In this document: in pieces, positions 1 to 7,804 of the stretch
Layout of the letters: each line of letters starts with the position of its first letter
How positions within the stretch are numbered: the stretch's first letter is position 1
From: Acidobacteriota bacterium
GTDB lineage: Bacteria; Actinomycetota; Acidimicrobiia; Acidimicrobiales; Acidimicrobilacustridaceae
Direction: 5' to 3'
Assembly (NCBI GenBank): GCA_018969405.1
Contig: JAGWYK010000025.1
Span: forward strand, 1-32,542
DNA length: 32,542 bases
Notes under the pieces: generated by a model
Told to the model about the DNA's origin: nothing
Database searches by the model: none
Seen by the model: the letters and a program-made list of their open reading frames with translations, nothing else
Position numbers and translations under genes: made by a program

Positions 1-707
1 AGCGGCAGCACCTCGTCGACGAACCGCGTGAGGCGGGCCAGTGCCGCCGTGCGCGTGGTGGGCCACAGACCATCGGGGGGATCGCCGAACAGTTCGGGGC
101 AGCGACGTTCGACGTCGACCATGACCCGGGCGTCGAGCGCATCGAGGCGGTCGTGGATCGGGGCCGGCCAGGAGCGGCCGTCGGTGGGTGGGGGTTCGCG
201 GTTGTCGGCATCGAAGTTCCAGCGACCTCCGACGGGCTCACCGTCGTCCATCAGCACACCGGTGCGGGTGCGCTGCCAGCGGTAGAAGTCCTCCATGCGC
301 ATCATGCGGCGACCGGCGGCCCACGCCGCGAACGCCGCGGTGCTGCAGATGAACTGCTCGTTGTCGATGATGGTGACCTCGTTGCGCTCCAGCATGCGCA
401 GGGCGTCGTGGGAGGTGGGACTCATGGCCACGACACGGGTGGGGGAGAACTCGGCGCGATGGGCGAGGAGACCGGCCCGCAGGGTGGCGGCCTCACGCAG
501 ATCCACCTCGAAGCCCTCGGCCCGCAGTTCCAGGGCGAAGCGCCGCATGGCGGCCAGCACCAGATGGGCGCGCTGACGGTGCCAGCGTTTCGAGGCGAAC
601 AGGCCGAGACTCTCGACCATCAGCACCCGGACCTCGCCCGGAGCGCGATCGCGCAGCGCGCCGACGTCGCGGCGGAGTTGATCGCCGAGGATCCACACCG
701 TCTCCAC
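1..707 (-). CDS. Photolyase/cryptochrome-related protein (FeS-BCP/DPRP family), C-terminus cut by window edge
   Basis: Reading the minus strand from a GTG at 707 gives 235 codons running off the left edge without a stop. The N-terminus reads ETVWILGDQL, and around residues 135-165 there are FYRWQRTRTGVLMD and PVGGRWNFDADNR. These are hallmarks of the deoxyribodipyrimidine photolyase-related family (prokaryotic (6-4) photolyases and cryptochromes with FAD and a 4Fe-4S cluster). The family is about 500 residues, so about half is present; the Fe-S cysteines and most FAD contacts would lie outside. The start fits the family N-terminus and lies 19 nt after the methyltransferase stop codon. A TAACGT box ends 8 nt upstream, so the gene may have its own promoter. 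Light-driven DNA repair is the likely role; a sensory role cannot be excluded from this half. Confidence 0.85.
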   Translation of the reverse strand, partial: METVWILGDQLRRDVGALRDRAPGEVRVLMVESLGLFASKRWHRQRAHLVLAAMRRFALELRAEGFEVDLREAATLRAGLLAHRAEFSPTRVVAMSPTSHDALRMLERNEVTIIDNEQFICSTAAFAAWAAGRRMMRMEDFYRWQRTRTGVLMDDGEPVGGRWNFDADNREPPPTDGRSWPAPIHDRLDALDARVMVDVERRCPELFGDPPDGLWPTTRTAALARLTRFVDEVLP

Positions 708-715
708 GTCGGGGG

Positions 716-721
716 ACGTTA
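716..721 (-). promoter_or_regulatory. -10 box TAACGT for the photolyase-related gene
   Basis: TAACGT ends 8 nt before the GTG at 707 and fits the TANNNT-plus-short-gap pattern found before most first genes in this window. No clear -35 is seen. Confidence 0.4.
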
Positions 722-726
722 CGACC

Positions 727-1428
727 TCAGATGGCGTGCTGCCGGATCCATGCGTGCATGGCGATGCCGGCGGCCACGCCGGCGTTGATGGAGCGGGTGG
801 AACCGAACTGGGCGATGGAGCAGACCATGGTGGCTCGCTCACACACCTCGGCGCTGAGGCCCGGCCCCTCCTGACCGAACAGCAGCACACAGTGCCGAGG
901 CAGCTCGACGGTCTCGATGGGCACGGCGCCCGGCACCAGGTCGACGGCGATCACCGCCAGTGAGGACGACTCCGCCCAACCCATCAGGGCCTCGACAGTG
1001 TCGTGGTGCATGAGATGCATGTACCGATCGGTGACCATGGCACCCCGACGGTTCCAGCGTCGTCGCCCGAGGATGTGCACGGCGGCGGCGTTGAAGGCGT
1101 TGGCCGTGCGCACCACGGTGCCGATGTTCATGTCGTGCTGCCAGTTCTCGATGGCGACATGGAAGGCGTGACGGCGGGTGTCGAGATCGGCCACGATCGC
1201 GGCGTTCGTCCAGTACCGGTACTGGTCGAGCACGTTGCGGCGATCGCCCTCGCGCAGCAGCTCGGGGTCGAGACGGGGATCCTCGGGCCAGGGATGCGGA
1301 TGCGGACCGACACCGACGGCGCGATCTCCGGGCCGATCCCCCGAGAGATCCTCTGTGTGATCCGCTGGGCGATCCTCTGGGTGATCCCCCGAGTGATCCT
1401 CTGGGCGATCCTCCGGCTCGGGGGTCAT
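727..1428 (-). CDS. TrmH/SpoU-family RNA 2'-O-methyltransferase
   Basis: 233 residues. The catalytic SPOUT domain occupies about residues 85-233: NWQHDMNIGTVVRTANAF (motif 1, N and R contacting RNA and SAM), LLFGQEGPGLS (motif 2) and FGSTRSINAGVAAGIAMHAW (motif 3, knot). This matches SAM-dependent 2'-O-ribose methyltransferases of tRNA or rRNA; the exact substrate is not evident. The N-terminal 36 residues are an acidic tetrapeptide repeat (PEDR/SGDH-like, eight copies) followed by a linker, which is not part of the family fold. The ATG overlaps the hemC stop as ATGA, so translation is coupled to hemC. In rex-hemACD operons of other actinobacteria this position is held by hemD. Confidence 0.85.
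   Translation of the reverse strand: MTPEPEDRPEDHSGDHPEDRPADHTEDLSGDRPGDRAVGVGPHPHPWPEDPRLDPELLREGDRRNVLDQYRYWTNAAIVADLDTRRHAFHVAIENWQHDMNIGTVVRTANAFNAAAVHILGRRRWNRRGAMVTDRYMHLMHHDTVEALMGWAESSSLAVIAVDLVPGAVPIETVELPRHCVLLFGQEGPGLSAEVCERATMVCSIAQFGSTRSINAGVAAGIAMHAWIRQHAI
1321..1416 (-). repeat. In-frame 12-bp minisatellite, 8 copies
   Basis: Eight tandem 12-base units resembling GAGGATCRCYCA encode residues 5-36 of the RNA methyltransferase as tetrads PEDR, PEDH, SGDH, PEDR, PADH, TEDL, SGDR, PGDR. Unit length is a multiple of three, so copy-number change would keep the frame. The units have diverged at 1-4 bases. Confidence 0.85.
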
Positions 1429-2354
1429 CGACCCTCGAGCAGACGCGCCCCACCGCGATGGTCGAGCAGCTGGCGAGCCACCGAGCGGCCGACCTCGGGC
1501 GCGTCATGGGCGGGGACGCGCCGCCGCTCGCGCAGCACGGTGCTGCCGTCGGGGGCGGCGAGCAGGGCCTCGAACTCGAGGATGTTGCCGTGGAGCGTGG
1601 CGTAGGCACCAGCGGGCAGATCGCAGTCGCCGCCGAGCTCGGCGAGGAACGCCCGCTCGGCATCGACGGCGAGGCGTGACACCGGATCCTCGATGAGCGC
1701 GAGCAGCTGCAGCAGATCGGGGTCGGCGCTGCGGCACTCGACGGCCATCGCCCCCTGGGCCACCTGCGGCAGCATCACGGCGGGATCGAGCAGTTCGATG
1801 TCGCGATCGGACAGGTCGATGTCGAGCCGGTCGACGGCGGCGGCGGCCATGACGATGGCGTCGAAGGCGGCCGCCTTCTCGAGCCGGGTGGCGATGTTGC
1901 CGCGCAGCTCCGCGAAGCGCAGATCGGGGCGCAGATGGGCCAGCTGGGCCCGGCGACGGATGGACCCGGTGGCCACGGTGGCCCCGTGGGGAAGCCCGTC
2001 GAGGGTGCAGCCGATGAGCAGATCCCGGGCATCGGCCCGCGGCGGCACCGAGGCGAGCACGAGACCGTCGGGAGTGATCGCCGGCATGTCCTTGCCCGAA
2101 TGCACCGCGAGGTCGGCGCGGCCGTCGAGCACGGCGGCCTGCACCTCCTTGACGAACACACCCTTGCCGCCCATGGCATGGATGGGGATGTCGAGACGCT
2201 GATCGGCGGAGGTCTCCACCAGCACCTTCTCGACGGTGAGCGCGACACCGGAGCGAGCGGCGGCCTCGACGAGGGCCTCGGCGACGGCATCGGTCTGCCA
2301 CTGGGCCAGCGCGCTGGCGCGGGTGGCCGCCCGGAGGTGCACCGACGCCGTCAA
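1425..2354 (-). CDS. hemC: Porphobilinogen deaminase (hydroxymethylbilane synthase)
   Basis: 309 residues from a TTG start. It polymerises four porphobilinogens into hydroxymethylbilane in the cytoplasm. Visible signatures: RAATRASALAQWQ near the N-terminus, HSGKDMP with the catalytic Asp at 89, TGSIRRRAQL (130-138), ELRGNIATRL (149-158), and the dipyrromethane cofactor-binding Cys244 in GGDCDLPAGA. Length matches the family. The TTG has AGGA 4 nt upstream and lies 9 nt after hemA. A GTG at 2342 is an alternative start that would remove only four residues. The stop overlaps the methyltransferase ATG. No hemD follows. Confidence 0.97.
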   Translation of the reverse strand: MTASVHLRAATRASALAQWQTDAVAEALVEAAARSGVALTVEKVLVETSADQRLDIPIHAMGGKGVFVKEVQAAVLDGRADLAVHSGKDMPAITPDGLVLASVPPRADARDLLIGCTLDGLPHGATVATGSIRRRAQLAHLRPDLRFAELRGNIATRLEKAAAFDAIVMAAAAVDRLDIDLSDRDIELLDPAVMLPQVAQGAMAVECRSADPDLLQLLALIEDPVSRLAVDAERAFLAELGGDCDLPAGAYATLHGNILEFEALLAAPDGSTVLRERRRVPAHDAPEVGRSVARQLLDHRGGARLLEGR

Positions 2355-2363
2355 CGGGTCCTG

Positions 2364-3623
2364 CTACAGCTCGAAGAGATCGCGCAGGGCATCCGCCAGC
2401 CGCTCACCCTTGGGGGTGCCGGCGGCGTCCTTGATGGCCACCGTGGGCGCATGCAGGAGCTTGGCCACGATGCCGCGGGCGAGCGCCTCGACGGCCTCGA
2501 GCTGCCGGGCGTCGAGATCACCGAATCGGGCCCGCAGTCGATCGAGTTCGGCGCTGCGGACCGCATCGCCGTGCGCATGCAGGGCGGCGACCAGCGGCGC
2601 CACCTCGCGGGCCGTGCTCACCGCGCTGAACCGTTCGATCTCCTCGTCGATGATGGCCTGCACGGAGGCGACCTCGCGCCGACGCTCGGCCAGACCGGCC
2701 TCGGCGAAGCGACGCAGATCGTCCATGTCGAGCAGCGTGACGCCGGGGAGCTCGGAGGCGGCGGGGTCGACGTCGCGGGGCACTGCGATGTCGACCACCA
2801 GGATGGGACGACCGTCGCGGACGGCCATGACCCGAGCGAGATCGGCATGCTCGAGGATCATCGACTGTGCACCGGTGCCGGTCATCAGCAGATCGACCTC
2901 GGCCAGGGAGTCGTCGAGATCGGCGAGGCGGACGGCGCGACCACCGACGCGAGCGGCGACCTCGGTGGCGTTGTCATAGGTGCGATTGGCGATGCGGATG
3001 TCGGCGACACCGTTGGAGGCCAGGGCGCGAACCATGCCCTCGCCCATCTCGCCGGCACCCATCACGAGGATGCTGCGTCCCCGGAGGGATCCGAGCTGCG
3101 CAGCGGCCATGGCCACCGCCGCAGTGGACACCGAGGCGACATGGTGACCGATCTCGGTGTCGGTGCGCACCCGCTTGCCGACCTCGAGGGCATGGCGGAA
3201 CAGCAGGTTGATCTGCGAGCCGGTGGCCTGCTCGGCCTGGGCCTGCTCCCAGGCATGGCGGACCTGACCGAGGATCTCGGCCTCACCCACCACGGCGGAA
3301 TCGAGGCCGGAGGCGACGCGGAACAGATGCTCGACCGCCTGCACACCGTCGTGCACGTAGAGGTGATCGGCGATCTCCTCGGGCGGGGCGAAGGCCAGAT
3401 CGGCGAAGAACGAACGGAGATCGGCATAGGCCGGGTGGAACTTCTCAGCGACGACGTAGACCTCGGTGCGGTTGCAGGTGGACAGCACCACCGCCTCGCT
3501 CACGTGCTCATGGGAGATGACGTCGTGGAGGGCCTTCGGCAGGCGGGCGTCGTCGATGGTCACGCGCTCGAGGAGCGACAGCGGCACTGTTCGGTGGTTC
3601 AACCCGAGAACGACTACCGACAC
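2364..3623 (-). CDS. hemA: Glutamyl-tRNA reductase
   Basis: 419 residues. It reduces glutamyl-tRNA to glutamate-1-semialdehyde with NADPH, the first committed step of C5-pathway tetrapyrrole synthesis. The catalytic Cys50 lies in LSTCNRTEVY; GLDSAVVGEAEILGQVR follows at 106-122; the NADPH-binding loop is GAGEMG at 189-194; the C-terminal helical dimerisation domain occupies about 320-419. The GTG start at 3623 lies inside the last codons of rex (10-bp overlap), with AAGGAG 11 nt upstream. Rex and heme synthesis are thus co-transcribed, as in Streptomyces. Confidence 0.98.
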   Translation of the reverse strand: MSVVVLGLNHRTVPLSLLERVTIDDARLPKALHDVISHEHVSEAVVLSTCNRTEVYVVAEKFHPAYADLRSFFADLAFAPPEEIADHLYVHDGVQAVEHLFRVASGLDSAVVGEAEILGQVRHAWEQAQAEQATGSQINLLFRHALEVGKRVRTDTEIGHHVASVSTAAVAMAAAQLGSLRGRSILVMGAGEMGEGMVRALASNGVADIRIANRTYDNATEVAARVGGRAVRLADLDDSLAEVDLLMTGTGAQSMILEHADLARVMAVRDGRPILVVDIAVPRDVDPAASELPGVTLLDMDDLRRFAEAGLAERRREVASVQAIIDEEIERFSAVSTAREVAPLVAALHAHGDAVRSAELDRLRARFGDLDARQLEAVEALARGIVAKLLHAPTVAIKDAAGTPKGERLADALRDLFEL

Positions 3624-4417
3624 GTCGGGGTGGGCTCCTTCGATCCGGCGGAGGGACGCTCGCGCACAGCGCCAAGCATTCCCGAAACAGCGTCATCCTG
3701 CCAGTTCGGGGCGGCGTCGGCGATCCCGGCACTGTGACCTTCGACCGAGGATCGATCACCGGGCTCGGCACCGACCTCACCCACCAGATCCCGCTGCCGG
3801 TAGAAGCTCAGCACCTGCAGCTCGAGGGCCAGATCCACACTGCGCAGGGAGGCCTCCGGGGGCACCGAGACCACCGCGGGTGCGAAGTTCAGGATCGAGG
3901 TGACCCCGGCGGCGACGAGACGATCGGCGACCTCCTGAGCGGTCTCGGCGGGGGTGGCGATGACCCCGATGGCGATGCCGTGCTCGGCCACCAGCACCGG
4001 GAGCTCATCGAGGTGGTGCACACGATGGCCGCTGACGGTGGCCCCGACCTTGGCGGGGTCGGTGTCGACCAGCGCAGCGACCGGATGCCCGCGATCGCCG
4101 AACCCGCCGTAGTTGGCCAGGGCGGCACCGAGGTTGCCGATGCCGACGATGACCACCGGCCAGGACTGGGTGAGTCCCAGTTCGCGTCTGATCTGGAACA
4201 GCAGATAGGCGACCTCGTAGCCCACCCCGCGGGTGCCGTAGGACCCGAGGAAGGAGAGGTCCTTGCGGACCTTGGCGGCGTTGACCCCGGCCATCTCGGC
4301 CAGTCGCTCCGAGGAGATCGTGTCGATCTGGTCCGCCTGCACCTCCGACAGGGTGCGCAGGTACACCGGCAGGCGGGCCACGGTGGCGGCGGGGATGTGG
4401 CGGCGGGGGCGATCCAC
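3614..4417 (-). CDS. rex: Redox-sensing transcriptional repressor Rex
   Basis: 267 residues from a GTG. Rex senses NADH/NAD+ and represses respiratory and fermentative genes. The winged-helix DNA-binding domain covers about 1-85 (IPAATVARLPVYLRTL, MAGVNAAKVRKDLSFLG, GTRGVGYEV). A Rossmann domain follows with VVIVGIGNLGAAL (GIGNLG at 92-97) and a domain-swapped C-terminal helix (SVDLALELQVLSFY). About 55 residues beyond the usual end form a polar, probably disordered tail. A TAGCGT box ends 7 nt before the GTG, so the mRNA is probably leaderless. A TTGTGAA Rex half-site lies at the -35 position. Confidence 0.95.
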   Translation of the reverse strand: MDRPRRHIPAATVARLPVYLRTLSEVQADQIDTISSERLAEMAGVNAAKVRKDLSFLGSYGTRGVGYEVAYLLFQIRRELGLTQSWPVVIVGIGNLGAALANYGGFGDRGHPVAALVDTDPAKVGATVSGHRVHHLDELPVLVAEHGIAIGVIATPAETAQEVADRLVAAGVTSILNFAPAVVSVPPEASLRSVDLALELQVLSFYRQRDLVGEVGAEPGDRSSVEGHSAGIADAAPNWQDDAVSGMLGAVRERPSAGSKEPTPTCR

Positions 4418-4424
4418 GGACCGG

Positions 4425-4430
4425 ACGCTA
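4425..4430 (-). promoter_or_regulatory. -10 box TAGCGT of the rex-hem operon
   Basis: TAGCGT ends 7 nt before the rex GTG, and TTGTGA lies 18 nt further upstream as a possible -35. With initiation 6-7 nt after the box, the transcript would begin at or next to the start codon. Confidence 0.6.
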
Positions 4431-4447
4431 CCGGCCGGGGGCAGGAT

Positions 4448-4455
4448 TTCACAAA
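4448..4455 (-). promoter_or_regulatory. Possible Rex operator half-site (TTTGTGAA) over the -35
   Basis: On the minus strand TTTGTGAA overlaps the -35 of the rex promoter. Known actinobacterial Rex operators are inverted repeats built from TGTGAA and TTCACA. Only this half matches well; the other arm is absent, so autoregulation is only suggested. Confidence 0.3.
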
Positions 4456-4544
4456 GTCACGAACTGCCGGACCGGGATCGGAGGGCCATGGACGCCGCGA
4501 CGGACACGGCAGGTCCGACCGCGCTGGGCGCGGACCGATCGCCC

Positions 4545-4550
4545 TACGCT
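4545..4550 (+). promoter_or_regulatory. -10 box TACGCT for the membrane protein at 4557
   Basis: TACGCT ends 6 nt before the ATG at 4557, the leaderless spacing seen across the window. This supports the 4557 start over an in-frame ATG at 4488. Confidence 0.5.
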
Positions 4551-4556
4551 GCGGCC

Positions 4557-5336
4557 ATGACCCTGCACGCTGCGCTGGCCGCCGCCGCCACACTGGTGGC
4601 GCTGGCCTTCGCCCTGTCCACCTTCGAGCGCTGGCTGCGGGGTCGTCGCCGTCATGAGGCGGCCTGGACCATCTCGTTGGTGATGTTCGCCGCCGGCTCG
4701 GCGGCGCTGTGGGTCGGCGCCGCCATCGGCTGGGGCCAGTGGTCGTTCAAGGCCTTCTACCTCTTCGGGGCCATCCTCAACGTGCCCTTCCTCGCCCTCG
4801 GCACCGTCGAACTGCTGGCCGGACCGGTCCACGGCCGCCGGTGGACGACCATCGTCGCCCTGCTCGGGGCCTTCTGCACCGGCCTGGTGGTCGAGGCTCC
4901 GCTGCTGGCCCCGATCGAGGGTGATGTCCTGCCCCAGGGCCGCGAGGTGTTCGGCATCGGACCCCGCATCGCCGCCGCAGTGGGCTCCGGGGTCGCCGCG
5001 CTGGTCATCATCGGCGGCGCCCTGTGGAGCGCCTGGCGCCTGCTGCGCCGGGGAAGGAGCAGCACGGGCTCCGCGGCGCGCGGTCCGTCAGGGCTCACCC
5101 CGGGTCGGCTCGCCGTGGCCAACCTGTTCATCGCCGCCGGCACCCTGGTCCTCAGCGCCGGCGGCCTGCTCAACTCGGTGGTCGACGAGATGAACGGATT
5201 CGCACTGTCGCTGGTGGCCGGCATCGCCGTGATCTTCATCGGATTCCTGCTCACCAACCGCACCGAGGACGGCGCGGTGCAGGCCCTGCGCGAACCTGAG
5301 CCCTGGCACGCACCGGCGCGCCACGTCGCCGCCTGA
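4557..5336 (+). CDS. Seven-helix-like integral membrane protein of unknown function
   Basis: 259 residues with about seven hydrophobic segments (about 3-20, 37-58, 64-85, 97-118, 137-158, 188-208 and 217-235) joined by short polar loops such as ERWLRGRRRHEAAW and FGIGPR. There is no signal peptide and no recognised catalytic motif. The frame stays open far upstream, but only the ATG at 4557 has a promoter box (TACGCT) immediately before it, and upstream codons lie opposite rex. It is divergent from rex with 139 bp between starts. I do not recognise a named family; the topology resembles small seven-helix proteins, and no function is proposed. Confidence 0.75.
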   Translation: MTLHAALAAAATLVALAFALSTFERWLRGRRRHEAAWTISLVMFAAGSAALWVGAAIGWGQWSFKAFYLFGAILNVPFLALGTVELLAGPVHGRRWTTIVALLGAFCTGLVVEAPLLAPIEGDVLPQGREVFGIGPRIAAAVGSGVAALVIIGGALWSAWRLLRRGRSSTGSAARGPSGLTPGRLAVANLFIAAGTLVLSAGGLLNSVVDEMNGFALSLVAGIAVIFIGFLLTNRTEDGAVQALREPEPWHAPARHVAA

Positions 5337-5370
5337 GGACGCTGTCGGCCCGGGGCCGCCCGAGCGGGGG

Positions 5371-5460
5371 CTAGCGGGCGAGCACGAACAGCTGCATCAC
5401 GGCGGCGCCGAGGATGATCAGCAGCAGTGCACCGATGGCGAGGACGGTTCCTGGTCGCAC
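5371..5460 (-). CDS. Small single-helix membrane peptide (29 aa)
   Basis: A GTG at 5460 opens 29 codons ending at TAG (5371-5373). The product starts RPGTVLAIGALLLIILGA and is one hydrophobic helix with an Arg at each end. GGAGGA lies 3 nt before the GTG (minus strand of 5464-5469), one of the clearest Shine-Dalgarno sequences in the window. The gene begins 15 nt after the SAM hydrolase-family stop, so it is probably co-transcribed. Function is unknown. It could be a subunit-like membrane peptide or a fortuitous frame; the strong ribosome site and clean helix favour a real gene. Confidence 0.6.
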   Translation of the reverse strand: MRPGTVLAIGALLLIILGAAVMQLFVLAR

Positions 5461-5475
5461 GGATCCTCCGAAGGG

Positions 5476-6339
5476 TCAGACGGGACGCGGGCTGATGGTG
5501 ACGGGGGTGATGATGCCGGGACGGCGATCCTCGTCGACACCCTCGATGGTGACGGCACTGCCGGCGCGCAGACCGAACTCGGCCGCCGCCGAGGCCCGAT
5601 CCAGCACCACGGCCATGAGCCCGTAGGAGTCGACGATGAGCCCGACCTCACCCGGGGCCACTGCGGCGAAGGCGGGCACCCGCCGAGCGGTGCGCGAGGT
5701 GTCGTCGAACACCAGACGCACATGCTCGTCGAACCCGACCAGCTCATCGGGGTCGATGTTGAGCTGGGCGTTGCCGTAGCGATCGACCCAGAGCACCTCA
5801 CCGTGGATGCGTCCCTCCTCCTCGCGGGGCAGCGGCACCATGGCAGGGAACAGCGACACAGGATCGACCAGCGGACCGAGATCGGTGAGTTCGACCCCCA
5901 TGCACAGATGGGCGGCGGCCGGGGCGAAGATGTCGCGTCCGTCGAAGGTGGCCGAGTCGGTGGGCAACCGGTAGACCTCGTTGGTGAGTTCGACGGCGCG
6001 TGACGCACCTCCGTAGAGCTGCACCACGGGGGCCAGCAGACCGTTGTCGGGTCCGACCAGCACCGCCGCCCCGCCGCCGATCTCGACGGCGATGGGTCGA
6101 CGCGAGGTGCCGACCGCAGGGTCGATCACCGCCAGTACGACCCCGGGACACAGGTACGGCGCACTGCGGGCGAGGGCGAGACCTCCGCCGCGGACGTCAT
6201 AGGGCTCGATGCCATGGGTGAGATCGATCACCGCGACCTCGGGGGCGATGGAGCGGATGACCGAGTGCACCACCCCCACGAACCCATCGGTGAGTCCGTA
6301 GTCGGACAGGAACGTGATGGTGTCGTACCGGAGAGCCAT
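5476..6339 (-). CDS. S-adenosylmethionine hydrolase-family protein (DUF62, SAM hydroxide adenosyltransferase)
   Basis: 287 residues. The family hydrolyses SAM to adenosine and methionine, and is related to fluorinase and chlorinase. N-terminal motifs are FLSDYGLTDGFVGVV (10-24), DLTHGI (39-44) and VIDPAVGTSRRP, giving Asp73 and Arg80 of the described Asp-Arg-His triad. The motif usually written TFHGRDIFAP reads TFDGRDIFAP here, so the triad His is Asp133. The C-terminal beta domain ends AGSAVTIEGVDEDRRPG. The frame and remaining motifs are intact. A TAGCCT box ends 9 nt before the ATG. The 29-residue gene follows it. Confidence 0.88.
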   Translation of the reverse strand: MALRYDTITFLSDYGLTDGFVGVVHSVIRSIAPEVAVIDLTHGIEPYDVRGGGLALARSAPYLCPGVVLAVIDPAVGTSRRPIAVEIGGGAAVLVGPDNGLLAPVVQLYGGASRAVELTNEVYRLPTDSATFDGRDIFAPAAAHLCMGVELTDLGPLVDPVSLFPAMVPLPREEEGRIHGEVLWVDRYGNAQLNIDPDELVGFDEHVRLVFDDTSRTARRVPAFAAVAPGEVGLIVDSYGLMAVVLDRASAAAEFGLRAGSAVTIEGVDEDRRPGIITPVTISPRPV

Positions 6340-6348
6340 GGGAGCCGA

Positions 6349-6354
6349 AGGCTA
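6349..6354 (-). promoter_or_regulatory. -10 box TAGCCT for the SAM hydrolase-family gene
   Basis: TAGCCT ends 9 nt before the ATG at 6339, in the short gap after proC. This suggests a separate promoter with a leader of about 2-3 nt. Confidence 0.45.
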
Positions 6355-6370
6355 CCGGTGGACCGACGAC

Positions 6371-7162
<792 letters not shown>

Positions 7163-7168
7163 GCGGCG

Positions 7169-7174
7169 ACGCTA
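7169..7174 (-). promoter_or_regulatory. -10 box TAGCGT for proC
   Basis: TAGCGT ends 6 nt before the proC ATG at 7162. No ribosome-binding site is present between them. Confidence 0.55.
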
Positions 7175-7297
7175 GCCAACCGGTGGGTGCTCGGACGTCC
7201 GGTGGGAGCGGCCCCACTTCCCCGATGGGTTCCCGCCCCCACCGACGCCCGAGCCGGGAGCACGGTAGGGACGATGGCGGTGATCCCCAACCGTCGC

Positions 7298-7327
7298 CGC
7301 ACCGGAAGGGCCCGATGGCCCGGTGCG
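7298..7327 (-). terminator. Hairpin after the YbjN-like gene
   Basis: An 8-bp GC stem, CGCACCGG (7298-7305) with CCGGTGCG (7320-7327), contains a smaller inner hairpin. It begins 3 bp beyond the stop at 7331. No T-run follows, as is common in high-GC actinobacteria. The rest of the 168-bp gap (7175-7297) holds nothing I can identify. Confidence 0.5.
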
Positions 7328-7330
7328 GTC

Positions 7331-7792
7331 TCAGGCGAACCGGGAGGCGAAGCCGATGCGCAGCGCCGGCAGGAAGCACTGCTCGACATAGGCGTAGAAG
7401 GAACCGAGGATGCGGTCCAGCTCACCGGTGTCGATGGCGCCGATGGGCAGGGCACCGGCGAGGAACACGGCGTCCTCGTCGCCGATGCAGAACGACAGAC
7501 CGTGCAGCTTGCGGTTGCGACGCAGCAGATGCTCGTAGAACGCCGCATGGTTCTCCTCGGGCGCCGGCATCACATAGGTCTCGTACTGCAGCGAGCGCTG
7601 CCGCAGCGTGAACCAGATCGAGTAGACGTCCTTGGTCTCACCCTTGACCCGGGCGAACCAGCGGATGTCACCGTCGTCGATGCGTTCGACCGTGGCGATC
7701 ACCGGGTTGTCGCGCCGCTGCTCCTCGAGCCAGTCCTCGATGAGCCGCTCGACCTCGGCCAGCCGTCGGGGATCGATGATCTCGTCAGCCAT
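7331..7792 (-). CDS. YbjN-domain protein
   Basis: 153 residues, no signal peptide or membrane segment. The fold resembles type III secretion chaperone-like YbjN proteins (MPAPEENHAAFYEHLLRRNRKLHGLSFCIGDEDAVFLAGALP). In mycobacteria a homologous small protein (Rv0487) sits immediately after mshA (Rv0486), and the same order occurs here, 12 bp after the mshA stop on the same strand. This supports both identifications and suggests a function connected with mycothiol synthesis or its expression, although the biochemical role of the family is unknown. A hairpin follows the stop codon. Confidence 0.8.
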   Translation of the reverse strand: MADEIIDPRRLAEVERLIEDWLEEQRRDNPVIATVERIDDGDIRWFARVKGETKDVYSIWFTLRQRSLQYETYVMPAPEENHAAFYEHLLRRNRKLHGLSFCIGDEDAVFLAGALPIGAIDTGELDRILGSFYAYVEQCFLPALRIGFASRFA

Positions 7793-7804
7793 GGTGTCCG
7801 TCGA

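Noticed and set aside
1935-3737. A 600-codon open frame on the plus strand opposite hemC, hemA and rex
   Set aside because: It is antisense to three well-conserved genes, and its translation is low-complexity (His, Gly, Asp, Glu rich). Such shadow frames are expected at this G+C content.
4263-4556. Upstream extension of the membrane protein gene at 4557
   Set aside because: The extension is antisense to rex and lies upstream of the TACGCT promoter box; the hydrophobic protein begins at 4557.
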